NCBI RefSeq assembly: GCF_042788235.1
Contig: NZ_JBHZOL010000105.1
Span: 1-64,000, forward strand
DNA from: Sphaerothrix epifaneia
GTDB lineage: Bacteria; Cyanobacteriota; Cyanobacteriia; Phormidesmidales; Phormidesmidaceae
DNA length: 64,000 bases
Reading direction: 5' to 3'
The notes below the pieces were generated by a model. That model searched no databases. It was given only the letters and a program-made list of their open reading frames with translations, and had not been told where the DNA came from. Of the stretch, positions 52,873-61,728 are shown piece by piece. Position numbers and translations under genes: made by a program. Numbering within the stretch: the stretch's first letter is position 1; every line of letters starts with the position of its first letter.

Positions 52873-53559
52873 TTACAGGGTTCGAGAACCAAATAACTGG
52901 GTGCCTAGCCGAATCATGGTTGCACCCGCAGCGATCGCAAGGGGATAGTCGCCTGACATGCCCATCGATAGCTGTTTGATTTGAAGCTGGGAGTGCTTTT
53001 GCTGGTTGATGTCGGCTTGTAGCTGGCGTAGCTGATCGAAAATAGCCTGTGTTTCAGCCGCGGGCAACCCATACGGGGGAATCGTCATTAACCCAACCAT
53101 TTGCAAGTGCCGTAGCTGGTTGAGGGCTGATAACGCCTGCATCAGTTCGGGGAGGGTAAAGCCATATTTAGCCGGATCGGGAGCCAGCTTCACCTGCAAA
53201 CAACACTGGGGCGATCGCCCTAATTCAGCCGCAATTTGATCTAGGCGTTGGGCTAGCTTGAGGCTGTCGATCGAATGTATCCACTGAAATTGAGCGATCG
53301 CTTTGCGGGCTTTGTTACTTTGTAAATGTCCAATCAGGTGCCAGGTAATATCTGCTAGATCGGCAAGCTCTGCCTGCTTTTGCTCAGCTTCTTGAACCTG
53401 ACTTTCGCCAAAATCACGAATTCCCGCTTCATAAGCCATTCGCACAACAGCCGCCGGAAACTTTTTCGTAACGGCAATCAGACGAACTGAAGCGGGCAAC
53501 TCTTTTTTAACCTGACGAATTCGATCTGCAATGTTGCCAGCGGCAGCCGGAGAAGTCAT
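52873..53559 (-). CDS. pipY: PLP-homeostasis protein YggS/PipY
   Basis: This is a pyridoxal-phosphate-binding protein of the YggS/PROSC family with no known catalysis; it maintains B6 balance. The PLP Lys is in LIAVTKKFP (about 30). WHLIGHLQSNKARKA, LQVKLAPDPAKYGF and SMGMSGDYPLAI are family motifs. It overlaps pipX by four bases (ATGA), as in other cyanobacteria, where the pair is named pipXY. 228 residues. Confidence 0.92.
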   Translation of the reverse strand: MTSPAAAGNIADRIRQVKKELPASVRLIAVTKKFPAAVVRMAYEAGIRDFGESQVQEAEQKQAELADLADITWHLIGHLQSNKARKAIAQFQWIHSIDSLKLAQRLDQIAAELGRSPQCCLQVKLAPDPAKYGFTLPELMQALSALNQLRHLQMVGLMTIPPYGLPAAETQAIFDQLRQLQADINQQKHSQLQIKQLSMGMSGDYPLAIAAGATMIRLGTQLFGSRTL

Positions 53560-53828
53560 TTAAACGTTTGCTGGTAGGTCTTCTGCAGCTGATCGTACTC
53601 CGAATATTGGCCAGCTCGCCGGAGAATTCGCAGGCGATTTTCTAGCAACATGCGGGCATCGCCCCGTCCAATCGGCTCAAATATTAGCCCGTTAGAACTG
53701 CTTGTTGTGACGAGAAAGAACAATCGCTGGGCATAAAGCGTTGCGAACAGTTCCTTCGATCCATCCACTAAGCAAACTCTGAAGAGCAGACCAAAGGTTG
53801 GATGATTGAGATAGTTTTCAGTGCTCAT
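53556..53828 (-). CDS. pipX: NtcA co-activator / PII-interacting protein PipX
   Basis: This 90-residue protein has a Tudor-like N-terminal beta domain and two C-terminal helices. Diagnostic residues are ENYLNHPTFGLLF at the start, LYAQRLFFLV (contacts with PII and NtcA) and GRGDARMLLENRLRILRRAGQYSEYDQLQ. PipX binds NtcA or PII according to 2-oxoglutarate and energy state, linking carbon and nitrogen signals. The gene precedes and overlaps pipY. Confidence 0.95.
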   Translation of the reverse strand: MSTENYLNHPTFGLLFRVCLVDGSKELFATLYAQRLFFLVTTSSSNGLIFEPIGRGDARMLLENRLRILRRAGQYSEYDQLQKTYQQTFK

Positions 53829-54179
53829 TCAGGCAGAGGAGCTATAGTAGGCCAAATCATCTCAATACTTTATGTCAAACTGGTCACAAAAAACTAGAGA
53901 AAACAGCGGTTCTCAAGCTTGAACCAGAAAAAATTCACAAAAAAAATTGATTATTTAGCTGTATTAACGCATAAAAAAGCCTTTTTGAATATTTATTCAA
54001 TAAACAAATCTCAGATTATTGTCTAGTTTTGGTATGGCTGAACAGGTTTTGACAGGCAGGTTAGGTAGATGCGATCGCGATAAAGTTCAGTTTTTCTATC
54101 AGCCACATCTACTTTTTAGTATTGAGAGCAGCGCTGATACAATTTTTAGATCCCAATGGTTCTTTCAGAACTTTTTAAG
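53829..54179. other. AT-rich intergenic region between the der operon and pipX
   Basis: This is 351 bases, AT-rich. It should contain the pipX promoter and the end of the upstream operon. A perfect 16-base palindrome TTGAATA-tt-TATTCAA is at 53985-54000. A short hairpin GTTCT-gaa-AGAAC lies near 54160. I find no NtcA site of the form GTA-N8-TAC. No gene is seen. Confidence 0.5.
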
Positions 54180-55610
54180 CTAATTAAAGTGAGGGGAAGC
54201 CCCTAAAGAAAGGAGTTGGGCTTTGGCTTTTTGCAAAGATTCTAGCCACTCCCGCGTTGGATCGCTATCGGCTACAATACCAGCGCCAACCTGTCCCCAA
54301 ACCTGATAAGCGATCGCGGCAGAGGGTTGAGGTGCTAGCAGCAGCGTCCGAATCAAGATATTGAGATCTAGGTTGCCGCGCCAATCTAAGTAGCCACAGG
54401 AACCATAGAACAAACTGCGGCGTACGGGTTCTAGCTGTTCGATGATCTCCATGCAGCGGATTTTTGGACAGCCTGTAATCGTTCCCCCCGGAAACAAAGC
54501 CTGAATCAGCGTCATTGCATCTTGATCGGCTCTGAGCTGACCTCGCACATTGCTGACTAAATGCATGACATGGCTATAGCGTTCAATGCTCAGCAGTTCG
54601 TCTACTTTGATTGATCCCCACTGGCAAACCCGACCGAGATCGTTGCGTTCGAGATCGACTAGCATGACGTGTTCAGCGATTTCTTTTTCGTTGCTGAGCA
54701 AATCATCGGCTTGGGCCTGGTCTTGCGCCGCGCTAGCGCCCCGCGATCGCGTTCCGGCAATAGGGCGGGTTTGGGCTTGGCTACCCTGGAGCTGAACCAA
54801 CCGTTCTGGCGAACAGCTAACGACTGATCCCCAAGGGGTCTGCCAGTAGCTAGCAAACGGAGAAGGGTTAATCTTTTGAAGCTGAGCGTAAATTTGCCAA
54901 GGAGATTGATCAACTTGAGTAGAAAAGCGCAGCGACAAATTGGCCTGAAAAATATCGCCTGCTTGAATATGATTTTGAGCTTGTCGCACTGCCGCTTCGT
55001 AGTCAGCTTGGGTAAAGCCAACTTGCAGCTTTTGAGGACTAGCCAGTAGTTTTTCCCCAGCGATCGCCTGGGGATCGGCTTGTTCTAATCGTTGTTGCAA
55101 CGCATCTAGGCGGGCTGCTTGAGTAGTGGCTAGCCACAAAACTTGCTGCTGATGGTCTAGCACGGCAAACTCCGCAGGCTCATACCAAAAGGCCACCGGA
55201 AAGGGCAAACCCTCTGGCTTTAGCCAGGGAAGTTGTTCAATTTCCCAAGCCAGGTCATACCCCAGCCAGCCTAGCCAGCCCCCTTGAAACGGCAGATCGG
55301 CGGGTGGCTCAGCAGTTGAAGTATCAGCTAGAGAGCGTCCCAAGCGCGATCGCAGCGTCGGCAAAATCTGCCCCAGCGGTGGCGTCCATACTTGGGCTTG
55401 GCCGTCTATGCAGCGCGGTGGCCCAGCACAGATAGAATACCGACTTAGGGGACTAGCTGAGCCAGTACCAGGACTTTCTAGCAGCGTTGCAATCTGCCCT
55501 GGCTCACCAGGGTTAGCCCCCGCTGACAAAAACAAAGCTGCAAACACCTCTGATCCCGTCTGCTGGCACAAAGGCTGCGATCGCCAGTGCCAAGGCTGCA
55601 AGCCACTCAA
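54180..55610 (-). CDS. Chorismate-binding enzyme, anthranilate/aminodeoxychorismate synthase component I
   Basis: This chorismate-utilising enzyme (476 residues from TTG 55610) makes either 4-amino-4-deoxychorismate for folate (PabB) or anthranilate for tryptophan (TrpE). The C-terminal chorismate domain is clear: RFSTQVDQSPW, CSPERLVQL, NEKEIAEHVMLVDLERNDLGRV, FPGGTITGCPKI and FYGSCGYL. The active-site loop reads PIAGTRSRG. PabB enzymes usually have Lys here (PIKGT) and TrpE enzymes Ala. The start is TTG with a strong GGAG seven bases upstream and overlaps the EcfT stop (TTGA). The open frame continues upstream but lacks support. Confidence 0.85.
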   Translation of the reverse strand: MSGLQPWHWRSQPLCQQTGSEVFAALFLSAGANPGEPGQIATLLESPGTGSASPLSRYSICAGPPRCIDGQAQVWTPPLGQILPTLRSRLGRSLADTSTAEPPADLPFQGGWLGWLGYDLAWEIEQLPWLKPEGLPFPVAFWYEPAEFAVLDHQQQVLWLATTQAARLDALQQRLEQADPQAIAGEKLLASPQKLQVGFTQADYEAAVRQAQNHIQAGDIFQANLSLRFSTQVDQSPWQIYAQLQKINPSPFASYWQTPWGSVVSCSPERLVQLQGSQAQTRPIAGTRSRGASAAQDQAQADDLLSNEKEIAEHVMLVDLERNDLGRVCQWGSIKVDELLSIERYSHVMHLVSNVRGQLRADQDAMTLIQALFPGGTITGCPKIRCMEIIEQLEPVRRSLFYGSCGYLDWRGNLDLNILIRTLLLAPQPSAAIAYQVWGQVGAGIVADSDPTREWLESLQKAKAQLLSLGASPHFN

Positions 55611-56524
55611 ATCGCTTCTCCACCCCAGAGTAGACGCACCCACCAAAAACCAACTACCCCCGCAAAGGCAATCCAATCCCAAAACCGCAGCCGTAGCTGA
55701 TGCCAAGCAACCCGATGCTGATTGGGACTGGTAAAGCCTCGTACCTGCATGGCGGAAGCAATTTGTTCTGCCCTGAGCAACAGGTTTTCTAGCAGGCGTT
55801 CGGCCACCATCAGCCAGATTTGAACGGCTCGACGCAGACCCAGCTTTTTCCAGTTGATTGCGCGGGTGCGCACAGAACGCACCAGGTTTTGGATTTCCTC
55901 TAGCACTAAGGGAATAAACCGCAACGCCAGCGTCACGGTCAAAGCCACCTCTGTCACTGGCAAGCCTAAATACTTGAGCGGCTGCATCAGGTCTTCTAGA
56001 GCAGCCGTAATTTCCTCTGGCGCAGTGGTGAGCAAAAACAGGTTGGTTGCGTAGATTAAGGTAAATAGTAGCGTACTGACTCGAATCGCCAAAGTAAAAG
56101 ACTGCTGGCTAACGGTCAAGGGGCCTTGGTGAAACAAAATATAGTCATACCCCGTAGGCTGAGCCAGCGGCGGCAGCGACTCTGGCGGTGGATTTAAAGC
56201 TACGATCGCTTCGGGCGTTGGCAAGCGAGGCTGTTGCGTAATTGCCAGACCATCGGGGGTCACCATCGTCAGCAAAAAAACCAAAATCCCCAACAGAAGT
56301 AACCACCCCATTTGCTGCCGCCAAACCCGCAGCGGAATACGAGCGCTGAGGGTTAGCAAAATCAGCAACGCCACTAAAAGACAACGCCACAGGTCATTGG
56401 CTAAAATCGGCGCAGCCAAAAAACTCATCAGCCAGACCATTTTGATCCGTGCATCTAGCTGATGTAGCCAGGTAACGGGTTGCTCTAGGTAAAGCCCTAA
56501 AGGCAGCGATCGCAGTAAATCCAT
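55607..56524 (-). CDS. EcfT-like transmembrane component of an ECF transporter
   Basis: This is a 305-residue membrane protein of the EcfT/CbiQ type. It has at least five helices (about 22-60, 65-90, 150-180, 190-220, 280-300) and the cytoplasmic coupling region with ARG-like segments (RSVRTRAINWKKLGLRRAVQ and ASAMQVRGF), whose A-R-G pattern contacts the ATPases. It should pair with EcfA-type ATPases, one of which is at 33362. No substrate-binding S component is near. Three bases separate it from der. It is the analogue of plant ABCI12. Confidence 0.85.
   Translation of the reverse strand: MDLLRSLPLGLYLEQPVTWLHQLDARIKMVWLMSFLAAPILANDLWRCLLVALLILLTLSARIPLRVWRQQMGWLLLLGILVFLLTMVTPDGLAITQQPRLPTPEAIVALNPPPESLPPLAQPTGYDYILFHQGPLTVSQQSFTLAIRVSTLLFTLIYATNLFLLTTAPEEITAALEDLMQPLKYLGLPVTEVALTVTLALRFIPLVLEEIQNLVRSVRTRAINWKKLGLRRAVQIWLMVAERLLENLLLRAEQIASAMQVRGFTSPNQHRVAWHQLRLRFWDWIAFAGVVGFWWVRLLWGGEAI
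55608..55621 (-). promoter_or_regulatory. Ribosome binding site and TTG start of the chorismate-enzyme gene
   Basis: On the minus strand GGAG is at 55618-55621, seven bases before TTG 55610-55608. The TTG shares TTGA with the EcfT stop. This sets the start inside the end of ecfT rather than at the ORF limit 55706. Confidence 0.7.
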
Positions 56525-56527
56525 CGC

Positions 56528-57889
56528 TTAAACCTTAGTTGCCCGGTTAGCACTACCGCGTTCTAGCTCGCGCATTTTCTTACCTCGCCAGAAGAGGCGA
56601 ATGGGCGTCCCTTCAAAACCCAAATTTTCTCGAAACTGCCGTTCAATGTAGCGACGATAATTTTCGGTAATGAGCTTGGGATCGTTGACAAACAAGGTAA
56701 AAGAAGGAGGCTGAGCCGTCACCTGCGTACCGTAGTAAATTCGGCCTTGCCGTCCCTGGCGAGTGGTCGGCGGCGTATGCCAGCGTACCGCTTCTTCGAG
56801 CACTTCGTTGACTACAGCCGTTGTAACGCGGCGGCGATGCTGATCGACTGCCAAATCTACCAAGTCTAAAATTTTAGTAACGCGCTGCCCTGTGAGCGCA
56901 CTGGTAAAAATCACCTCCGCCCAGTCTATGAAATAGAGTTTGGCGCTAATGTCGCGTTTGTGGTCATAAATAGTGTGGGAGTCTTTTTCGATCGCATCCC
57001 ACTTATTCACCACAATGATGCAGGCTTTGCCTTCTTCTTCAATCCGACCAGCCAGTTTTTGATCTTGCTCGGTGACGCCATCGATCGCATCAATGACCAA
57101 CAGCACCACATCGGCGCGGCGAATGGCCTTAAACGCCCGATTGACGCTAAAAAACTCGGTGCCGTATTCCACCTGCTTTTTTTTGCGAATTCCCGCCGTA
57201 TCTACCAGGCGATACGTTTGCTCTCCTCGCGTCACCACGGTATCGATCGCATCGCGCGTGGTGCCTGAAATGGGGCTAACAATAGAGCGCATGTTGCCCA
57301 CAAAGGCATTCAGCAAGCTGGATTTGCCGACATTGGGGCGACCAATGATGGCTACGCGAATTTCTGCATCGTCTGCCTCAGCCGCAACCGTCGGCAAATA
57401 TTCAACCAGTTGCTCTAACAGTTCTCCGGTACCGTTGCCGTGAATACCCGAAATCGGATAAGGCTCTCCTATGCCCAATTCCCAAAACTGAGCCGCCTGC
57501 ATTAGCCCTTGCTCTGGCGACTCGCATTTGTTAACAGCCAGCAGCACAGGCACATTTTGCTGCCGCAGCCAGTCAGCGATTTCGGTATCAGCATCAGTCG
57601 GGCCGTGTTGTCCGTCTACCACCATAATGGCGGCGCTGGCTTCGCTCATCGCCATAGCGGCTTGTTCGCGAATGTAGGGCAAAAATTCGGTGTCGTCATC
57701 AAACACTAAGCCCCCCGTATCGACTACCATAAATTCGCGATCGCCCCAAAAAGCGGGCCGATACGTGCGATCGCGGGTCACACCGGGCTGATCGTGAACA
57801 ATCGCCTCCCGCTCGCCAGTCAGACGATTCACCAGGGTCGATTTGCCCACGTTGGGGCGTCCCACAATAGCAACAATTGGCAGCGGCAT
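56528..57889 (-). CDS. der: Ribosome-assembly GTPase Der (EngA)
   Basis: This is an essential GTPase with two tandem G domains, needed for 50S assembly. G domain 1 has GRPNVGKSTLVNRL, VDTGG and NKCE. G domain 2 (about 175-345) has GRPNVGKSSLLNAF, VDTAGIRKK and NKWD. A KH-like C-terminal domain ends LFWRGKK. 453 residues. It heads the der-ecfT-chorismate-enzyme operon, with 3-base and 4-base junctions. Confidence 0.96.
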   Translation of the reverse strand: MPLPIVAIVGRPNVGKSTLVNRLTGEREAIVHDQPGVTRDRTYRPAFWGDREFMVVDTGGLVFDDDTEFLPYIREQAAMAMSEASAAIMVVDGQHGPTDADTEIADWLRQQNVPVLLAVNKCESPEQGLMQAAQFWELGIGEPYPISGIHGNGTGELLEQLVEYLPTVAAEADDAEIRVAIIGRPNVGKSSLLNAFVGNMRSIVSPISGTTRDAIDTVVTRGEQTYRLVDTAGIRKKKQVEYGTEFFSVNRAFKAIRRADVVLLVIDAIDGVTEQDQKLAGRIEEEGKACIIVVNKWDAIEKDSHTIYDHKRDISAKLYFIDWAEVIFTSALTGQRVTKILDLVDLAVDQHRRRVTTAVVNEVLEEAVRWHTPPTTRQGRQGRIYYGTQVTAQPPSFTLFVNDPKLITENYRRYIERQFRENLGFEGTPIRLFWRGKKMRELERGSANRATKV

Positions 57890-58122
57890 AGGTCGGGGTC
57901 ACTCTCTATTTTCTAAAAACCCATTAACCCATTGTAGAAGGTCAATCGGTAGCCGTCGCCTGATAGGATCGAGCGGTTCCCCTTTGCAGCCGCTAATGGC
58001 TAGGGGCGGTTTGCGTCGCCATAACCCAGGCTATATCGGCTTTAGGGCAAAAAGTGGCTTTGGGTGATGACCCAAAAGGCAAAATCCCCCGGCTCGTTCT
58101 TAATTCAACGCCAGCATTCTGC

Positions 58123-59907
58123 ATGAAACGTCAAACTTTGCTTGCTTCGCTACTCAAACAGCTCAGAACCCATCCCGGCTTTGCCATCGCCTTTTCAGTG
58201 CTGTGGCTAGCGGTGGTGGGCTGGATTGCGTTTGGCTGGAAGCTGGGTAGCGTAGGGCTAATTGACGAAACAGAACCGCTATTTGCCGAAGCCTCGCGCC
58301 AGATGTATGAAACGGGCGACTGGGTGACGCCTTATTTTAACGGCGAAACCCGCTTTGATAAGCCGCCTTTGGTGTACTGGCTGATGGCGATCGCCTTTCA
58401 TCTAGCAGGTGTGAGCGAGTGGACGGTACGCTTGCCCTCGGCGATCGCGGCGACAGCGCTTACCGCTTTGGGCTTTTATGTCTTACGGCGCTTTGGCTTT
58501 GCGCAGCCCAACCAGGCAACCGCAATCACTGCAAGCGGGGGCACGGGGCTGAGCCATCAGAGTCAAAACACGCTTTGGCTGTCGGCGTTTATTGGGTCAG
58601 CGCTAATTGCCCTTAACCCGGAGACCATTGCGTGGGCGCATATTGGCGTTTCTGACATGTTGCTGAGCGGCTGCATGGGGGCAGCGCTGCTGGCGTTTTT
58701 TATGGGGTATGCCCAGCCAGAGCAGCCCAGCCGTCAAACAAAGTGGTATTTCAGTTTCTATGTCGGCATGGCGTTGGCAGTTTTGGCAAAAGGCCCTGTG
58801 GGGGTCGTATTGCCCAGTCTGATTGTGATTGGCTTTTTGCTCTATGTGGGCAGGCTCAGAGAGGTTTTGGCCGAACTGCGGCTGTTGCCGGGGCTGCTGC
58901 TCTTTTTGCTGATAACGGTGCCCTGGTATGTGCTGGTGATTTTAGCCAATGGCCGCGCCTATATTGATTCTTTTTTTGGATATCACAACCTCGATCGCTT
59001 TACCAGCGTGGTGAATGGGCATTCGGCTCCCTGGTTTTTTTACTTTTTAGTCGTGTTTGTCGGTTTTGTGCCTTGGTCAATTTTTTTGCCCCAGGCGATC
59101 GCCCGGTTACAGTTTTGGCGGGTCAAGCACTGGCGTCGTCAGCCCCGTTCGGCGCAGTTAGGGCTATTTGCCTTGGCCTGGTTTTTGGGCATTTTTATCT
59201 TTTTCACGGTGGCGGTGACCAAGCTGCCCAGCTATGTTTTGCCGCTGATGCCTGCTGCGGCGATTCTGGTAGCGCTGCTGTGGAGCGATCGCATGGTGGC
59301 GGTCAAACCGGATTCAGTCAGTTGGGGATTTGGGCTGAGCGTGGCGGCTAACCTGGCTCTGATGGTGGCTTTGGCCGGAGCTGCGCTCTACAGCCCCAAC
59401 TGGATGGGTGACGATCCCTCTATGCCCAACTTGCCGGATTTGGTACAACAGTCTGGCATTATGCTTCACGGAGCGGTGATTTGGGCGGTGGCGGCAGTCG
59501 TGGGCTTGCTGCTGGTGGGGGTGCGGCAGGGGCGCTGGCTATGGAGCGTTAACCTGGTGGCGTTTGTGGCGTTTGTGGGCTTGACGATGATGCCCGCTCT
59601 CGAAATTGCCGATAGCGAACGGCAATGGCCTTTGCGGCAGATTGCCGCCACGATTGTGGCTGAGCAGCCTAACGAAGCGATTGTGATGACGGGCTTTAAA
59701 AAGCCGAGTCTAGTGTTTTATACACAGCGCCCGGTGAACTATCTCTATAGCGCGGCGGCGGTTGAAGCCTACCTGGAGCAAGCCGCGACCCCTTCAGTTT
59801 TATTAGTGGGGCGATCGGCCGAAATTGCCAAAATCAACCCAGGCGATCGCCAAGCCACTCAACTGCTAGCCCCAGAACCTTACGAGCTAATACGGCTAAC
59901 CCGCTAA
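58123..59907 (+). CDS. Glycosyltransferase family 39, ArnT/PMT-like
   Basis: This is a 594-residue polytopic glycosyltransferase of the GT-C fold, using a lipid-linked sugar. The first loop has DETEPLFAEASRQMYETGDWVTP (the catalytic acidic motif, DE) and TRFDKPPLVYW. About 12 hydrophobic helices follow. The C-terminal soluble part (from about 500) looks like the periplasmic domain seen in ArnT relatives. ATG 58123 fits the family; an upstream start at 58054 adds an unlikely leader. The acceptor (lipid or protein) is unknown. Confidence 0.86.
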   Translation: MKRQTLLASLLKQLRTHPGFAIAFSVLWLAVVGWIAFGWKLGSVGLIDETEPLFAEASRQMYETGDWVTPYFNGETRFDKPPLVYWLMAIAFHLAGVSEWTVRLPSAIAATALTALGFYVLRRFGFAQPNQATAITASGGTGLSHQSQNTLWLSAFIGSALIALNPETIAWAHIGVSDMLLSGCMGAALLAFFMGYAQPEQPSRQTKWYFSFYVGMALAVLAKGPVGVVLPSLIVIGFLLYVGRLREVLAELRLLPGLLLFLLITVPWYVLVILANGRAYIDSFFGYHNLDRFTSVVNGHSAPWFFYFLVVFVGFVPWSIFLPQAIARLQFWRVKHWRRQPRSAQLGLFALAWFLGIFIFFTVAVTKLPSYVLPLMPAAAILVALLWSDRMVAVKPDSVSWGFGLSVAANLALMVALAGAALYSPNWMGDDPSMPNLPDLVQQSGIMLHGAVIWAVAAVVGLLLVGVRQGRWLWSVNLVAFVAFVGLTMMPALEIADSERQWPLRQIAATIVAEQPNEAIVMTGFKKPSLVFYTQRPVNYLYSAAAVEAYLEQAATPSVLLVGRSAEIAKINPGDRQATQLLAPEPYELIRLTR

Positions 59908-59914
59908 GGCACCG

Positions 59915-60640
59915 CTAGCCCAAAGCCCCCACATCTGACTTCGCCGCCCGTCTAAGCTGGCTGGAAATGCGAAAGAGTTCTTGCCCGGTGTGGAGGTAGC
60001 TGTCGTCGTAGTTGTAGGTAAAGCGCTCCATTTCTTCAATGCCATCTTCTAGCTGATTCAGGCAATAGTAAAGATTGGCAGCTACCCCAGCCGCATTAGC
60101 CGGATTGGGCATGGAGCCAAACTTGGCGCGCGCCTGATCTAGCCAATCGCGACAGTCTTCTAAATAGGTTTGAAAGTCAGCCATCAAGTCGTCATCAAAC
60201 GGATCGGCTGACAAAGCCCGAATTTGCGATTTCAGCGGGTTGAGAATTTTTGCCACCAGTCGGTCTACGGGGCCATAAACCTGACGCAGCCATAAATCGA
60301 CGTGGGTATCTGCCGCCTGAGCCTTCTGGCGCTGTTGGCGATAGTAGTTTTGCAAATCAACGGTGCGCTGCTGCCGATCGCGGGCGGAGGTTTTGCGACC
60401 CATACCCCAAGCCTCGCCTTGCTGCCAATCGCGGCGATCGCGGTCATATTGCGATCGCCGCTGCGGATCGCCCAAAATTTCGTAGGCAGCGTTGATCAGC
60501 GTAATTTGCTCATGACCCGACTCTGCCTGATGGCTGTCAGGGTGATAGCGTTTCGCCAGCCGCCGATAGGCTCGTTTGACCTCGGCTTGGGTCGCGGCTT
60601 CGGTAATTTGCAGGGTTTGATAATGATTGGGAAAAGACAT
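59915..60640 (-). CDS. J-domain protein
   Basis: This is a DnaJ-like co-chaperone of 241 residues. The J domain is at 3-68, with the HPD motif in YHPDSHQ and the helix II/III ends typical of Hsp70 activators. The rest is a Gln/Arg-rich linker and a helical C-terminal domain (about 145-240); it lacks the zinc-finger and substrate domains of full DnaJ. The start overlaps the cysK stop by one base (TAATG), so it is coupled to it. Confidence 0.85.
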   Translation of the reverse strand: MSFPNHYQTLQITEAATQAEVKRAYRRLAKRYHPDSHQAESGHEQITLINAAYEILGDPQRRSQYDRDRRDWQQGEAWGMGRKTSARDRQQRTVDLQNYYRQQRQKAQAADTHVDLWLRQVYGPVDRLVAKILNPLKSQIRALSADPFDDDLMADFQTYLEDCRDWLDQARAKFGSMPNPANAAGVAANLYYCLNQLEDGIEEMERFTYNYDDSYLHTGQELFRISSQLRRAAKSDVGALG

Positions 60641-61602
60641 TAACCCATGGTGACAGGAGCCATTAGCTCTGCATCTTGAAACAAGGGGGTACTGAGATAG
60701 CGCTCTCCAAAGCTAGGCTGCACAATCACAATCAGCTTATCTTTATTTTCAGGCCGACGGGCAACTTGCACCGCTGCACACAATACCGCTCCGGTAGAAA
60801 TACCTGAAAGCAGTCCTTCTTCGCGGGCTAACCGACGCCCATAGGCGATCGCCTCGTCATCGTCCACCGTCACCACCTCGTCAATCAAATCTTGACGCAA
60901 CACCTCCGGGACAAAGCCAGCGCCAATTCCCTGAATTTTGTGAGAACCGGGTTTGCCGCCCGACAACACCGGGCTGTTGGTTGGCTCTACCGCAATCACC
61001 TGAAAGTCTGGCTTGCGGGCTTTAATCACTTCCGCTACCCCAGAGATTGTTCCCCCCGTGCCTACACCTGCCATAAAAATGTCTACCTGGCCGTCTGTGT
61101 CTTGCCAGATTTCTTCTGCCGTGGTTCGACGGTGAATTTCAGGGTTAGCCGGGTTGCGAAACTGCTGCAACATGTAGGCATCGGCTGTAGAGTTGACAAT
61201 GGCCTGCGCCCGTTGAATGCAGCCCCCCATCCCTTCAATGCCGGGAGTTAACTCTAGTTCAGCGCCATAAGCCCGCAGCATCGCCCGCCGTTCAGAACTC
61301 ATGGTTTCGGGCATGGTCAAAATCAACCGATATCCTTTAGCGGCTGCCGCCATTGCGAGGGCAATCCCCGTGTTGCCCGACGTTGGCTCTACCAGTGTGG
61401 TTTTGCCCGGTGTAATGTCTCCGGCTCGCTCGGCAGCTTCAATCATATTGATGCCGATGCGGTCTTTGACCGAGGCGGAAGGGTTCATGCCTTCGAGCTT
61501 GACTACAATTTGGGCGACACAGCCCTCCGCTTGGGGAATGCGGTTGAGCTGCACCAGCGGAGTGCGGCCAATGAGTTGGGTAATGTCTTGAGCAATGTGC
61601 AT
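60640..61602 (-). CDS. cysK: Cysteine synthase A (O-acetylserine sulfhydrylase)
   Basis: This PLP enzyme makes cysteine from O-acetylserine and sulfide. The PLP Lys is in NPSASVKDRIG (Lys about 44). VEPTSGNTGIALAM and AGVGTGGTISGVAEV are substrate and phosphate motifs. SGISTGAVLCAA completes the set. 320 residues. It is preceded by an Rrf2 regulator on the same strand (gap about 126 bases) and overlaps the downstream J-domain gene by one base. Confidence 0.94.
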   Translation of the reverse strand: MHIAQDITQLIGRTPLVQLNRIPQAEGCVAQIVVKLEGMNPSASVKDRIGINMIEAAERAGDITPGKTTLVEPTSGNTGIALAMAAAAKGYRLILTMPETMSSERRAMLRAYGAELELTPGIEGMGGCIQRAQAIVNSTADAYMLQQFRNPANPEIHRRTTAEEIWQDTDGQVDIFMAGVGTGGTISGVAEVIKARKPDFQVIAVEPTNSPVLSGGKPGSHKIQGIGAGFVPEVLRQDLIDEVVTVDDDEAIAYGRRLAREEGLLSGISTGAVLCAAVQVARRPENKDKLIVIVQPSFGERYLSTPLFQDAELMAPVTMG

Positions 61603-61728
61603 AGCGTTTTAAAAATTAGGGGTTGCTAAGTTTTGGGGCTAGCCGGGAGCGATCAAACTGCGATTGGCGAGTCTCCAGGCAATGTGCCCTGATGCCTGAT
61701 TTTTGCCAGTCAAAGCTGCCAAGAGTCT

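Noticed and set aside
53829..54179. NtcA binding site upstream of pipX
   Set aside because: Every GTA in the region was checked by eye for TAC eight bases later and none fits.
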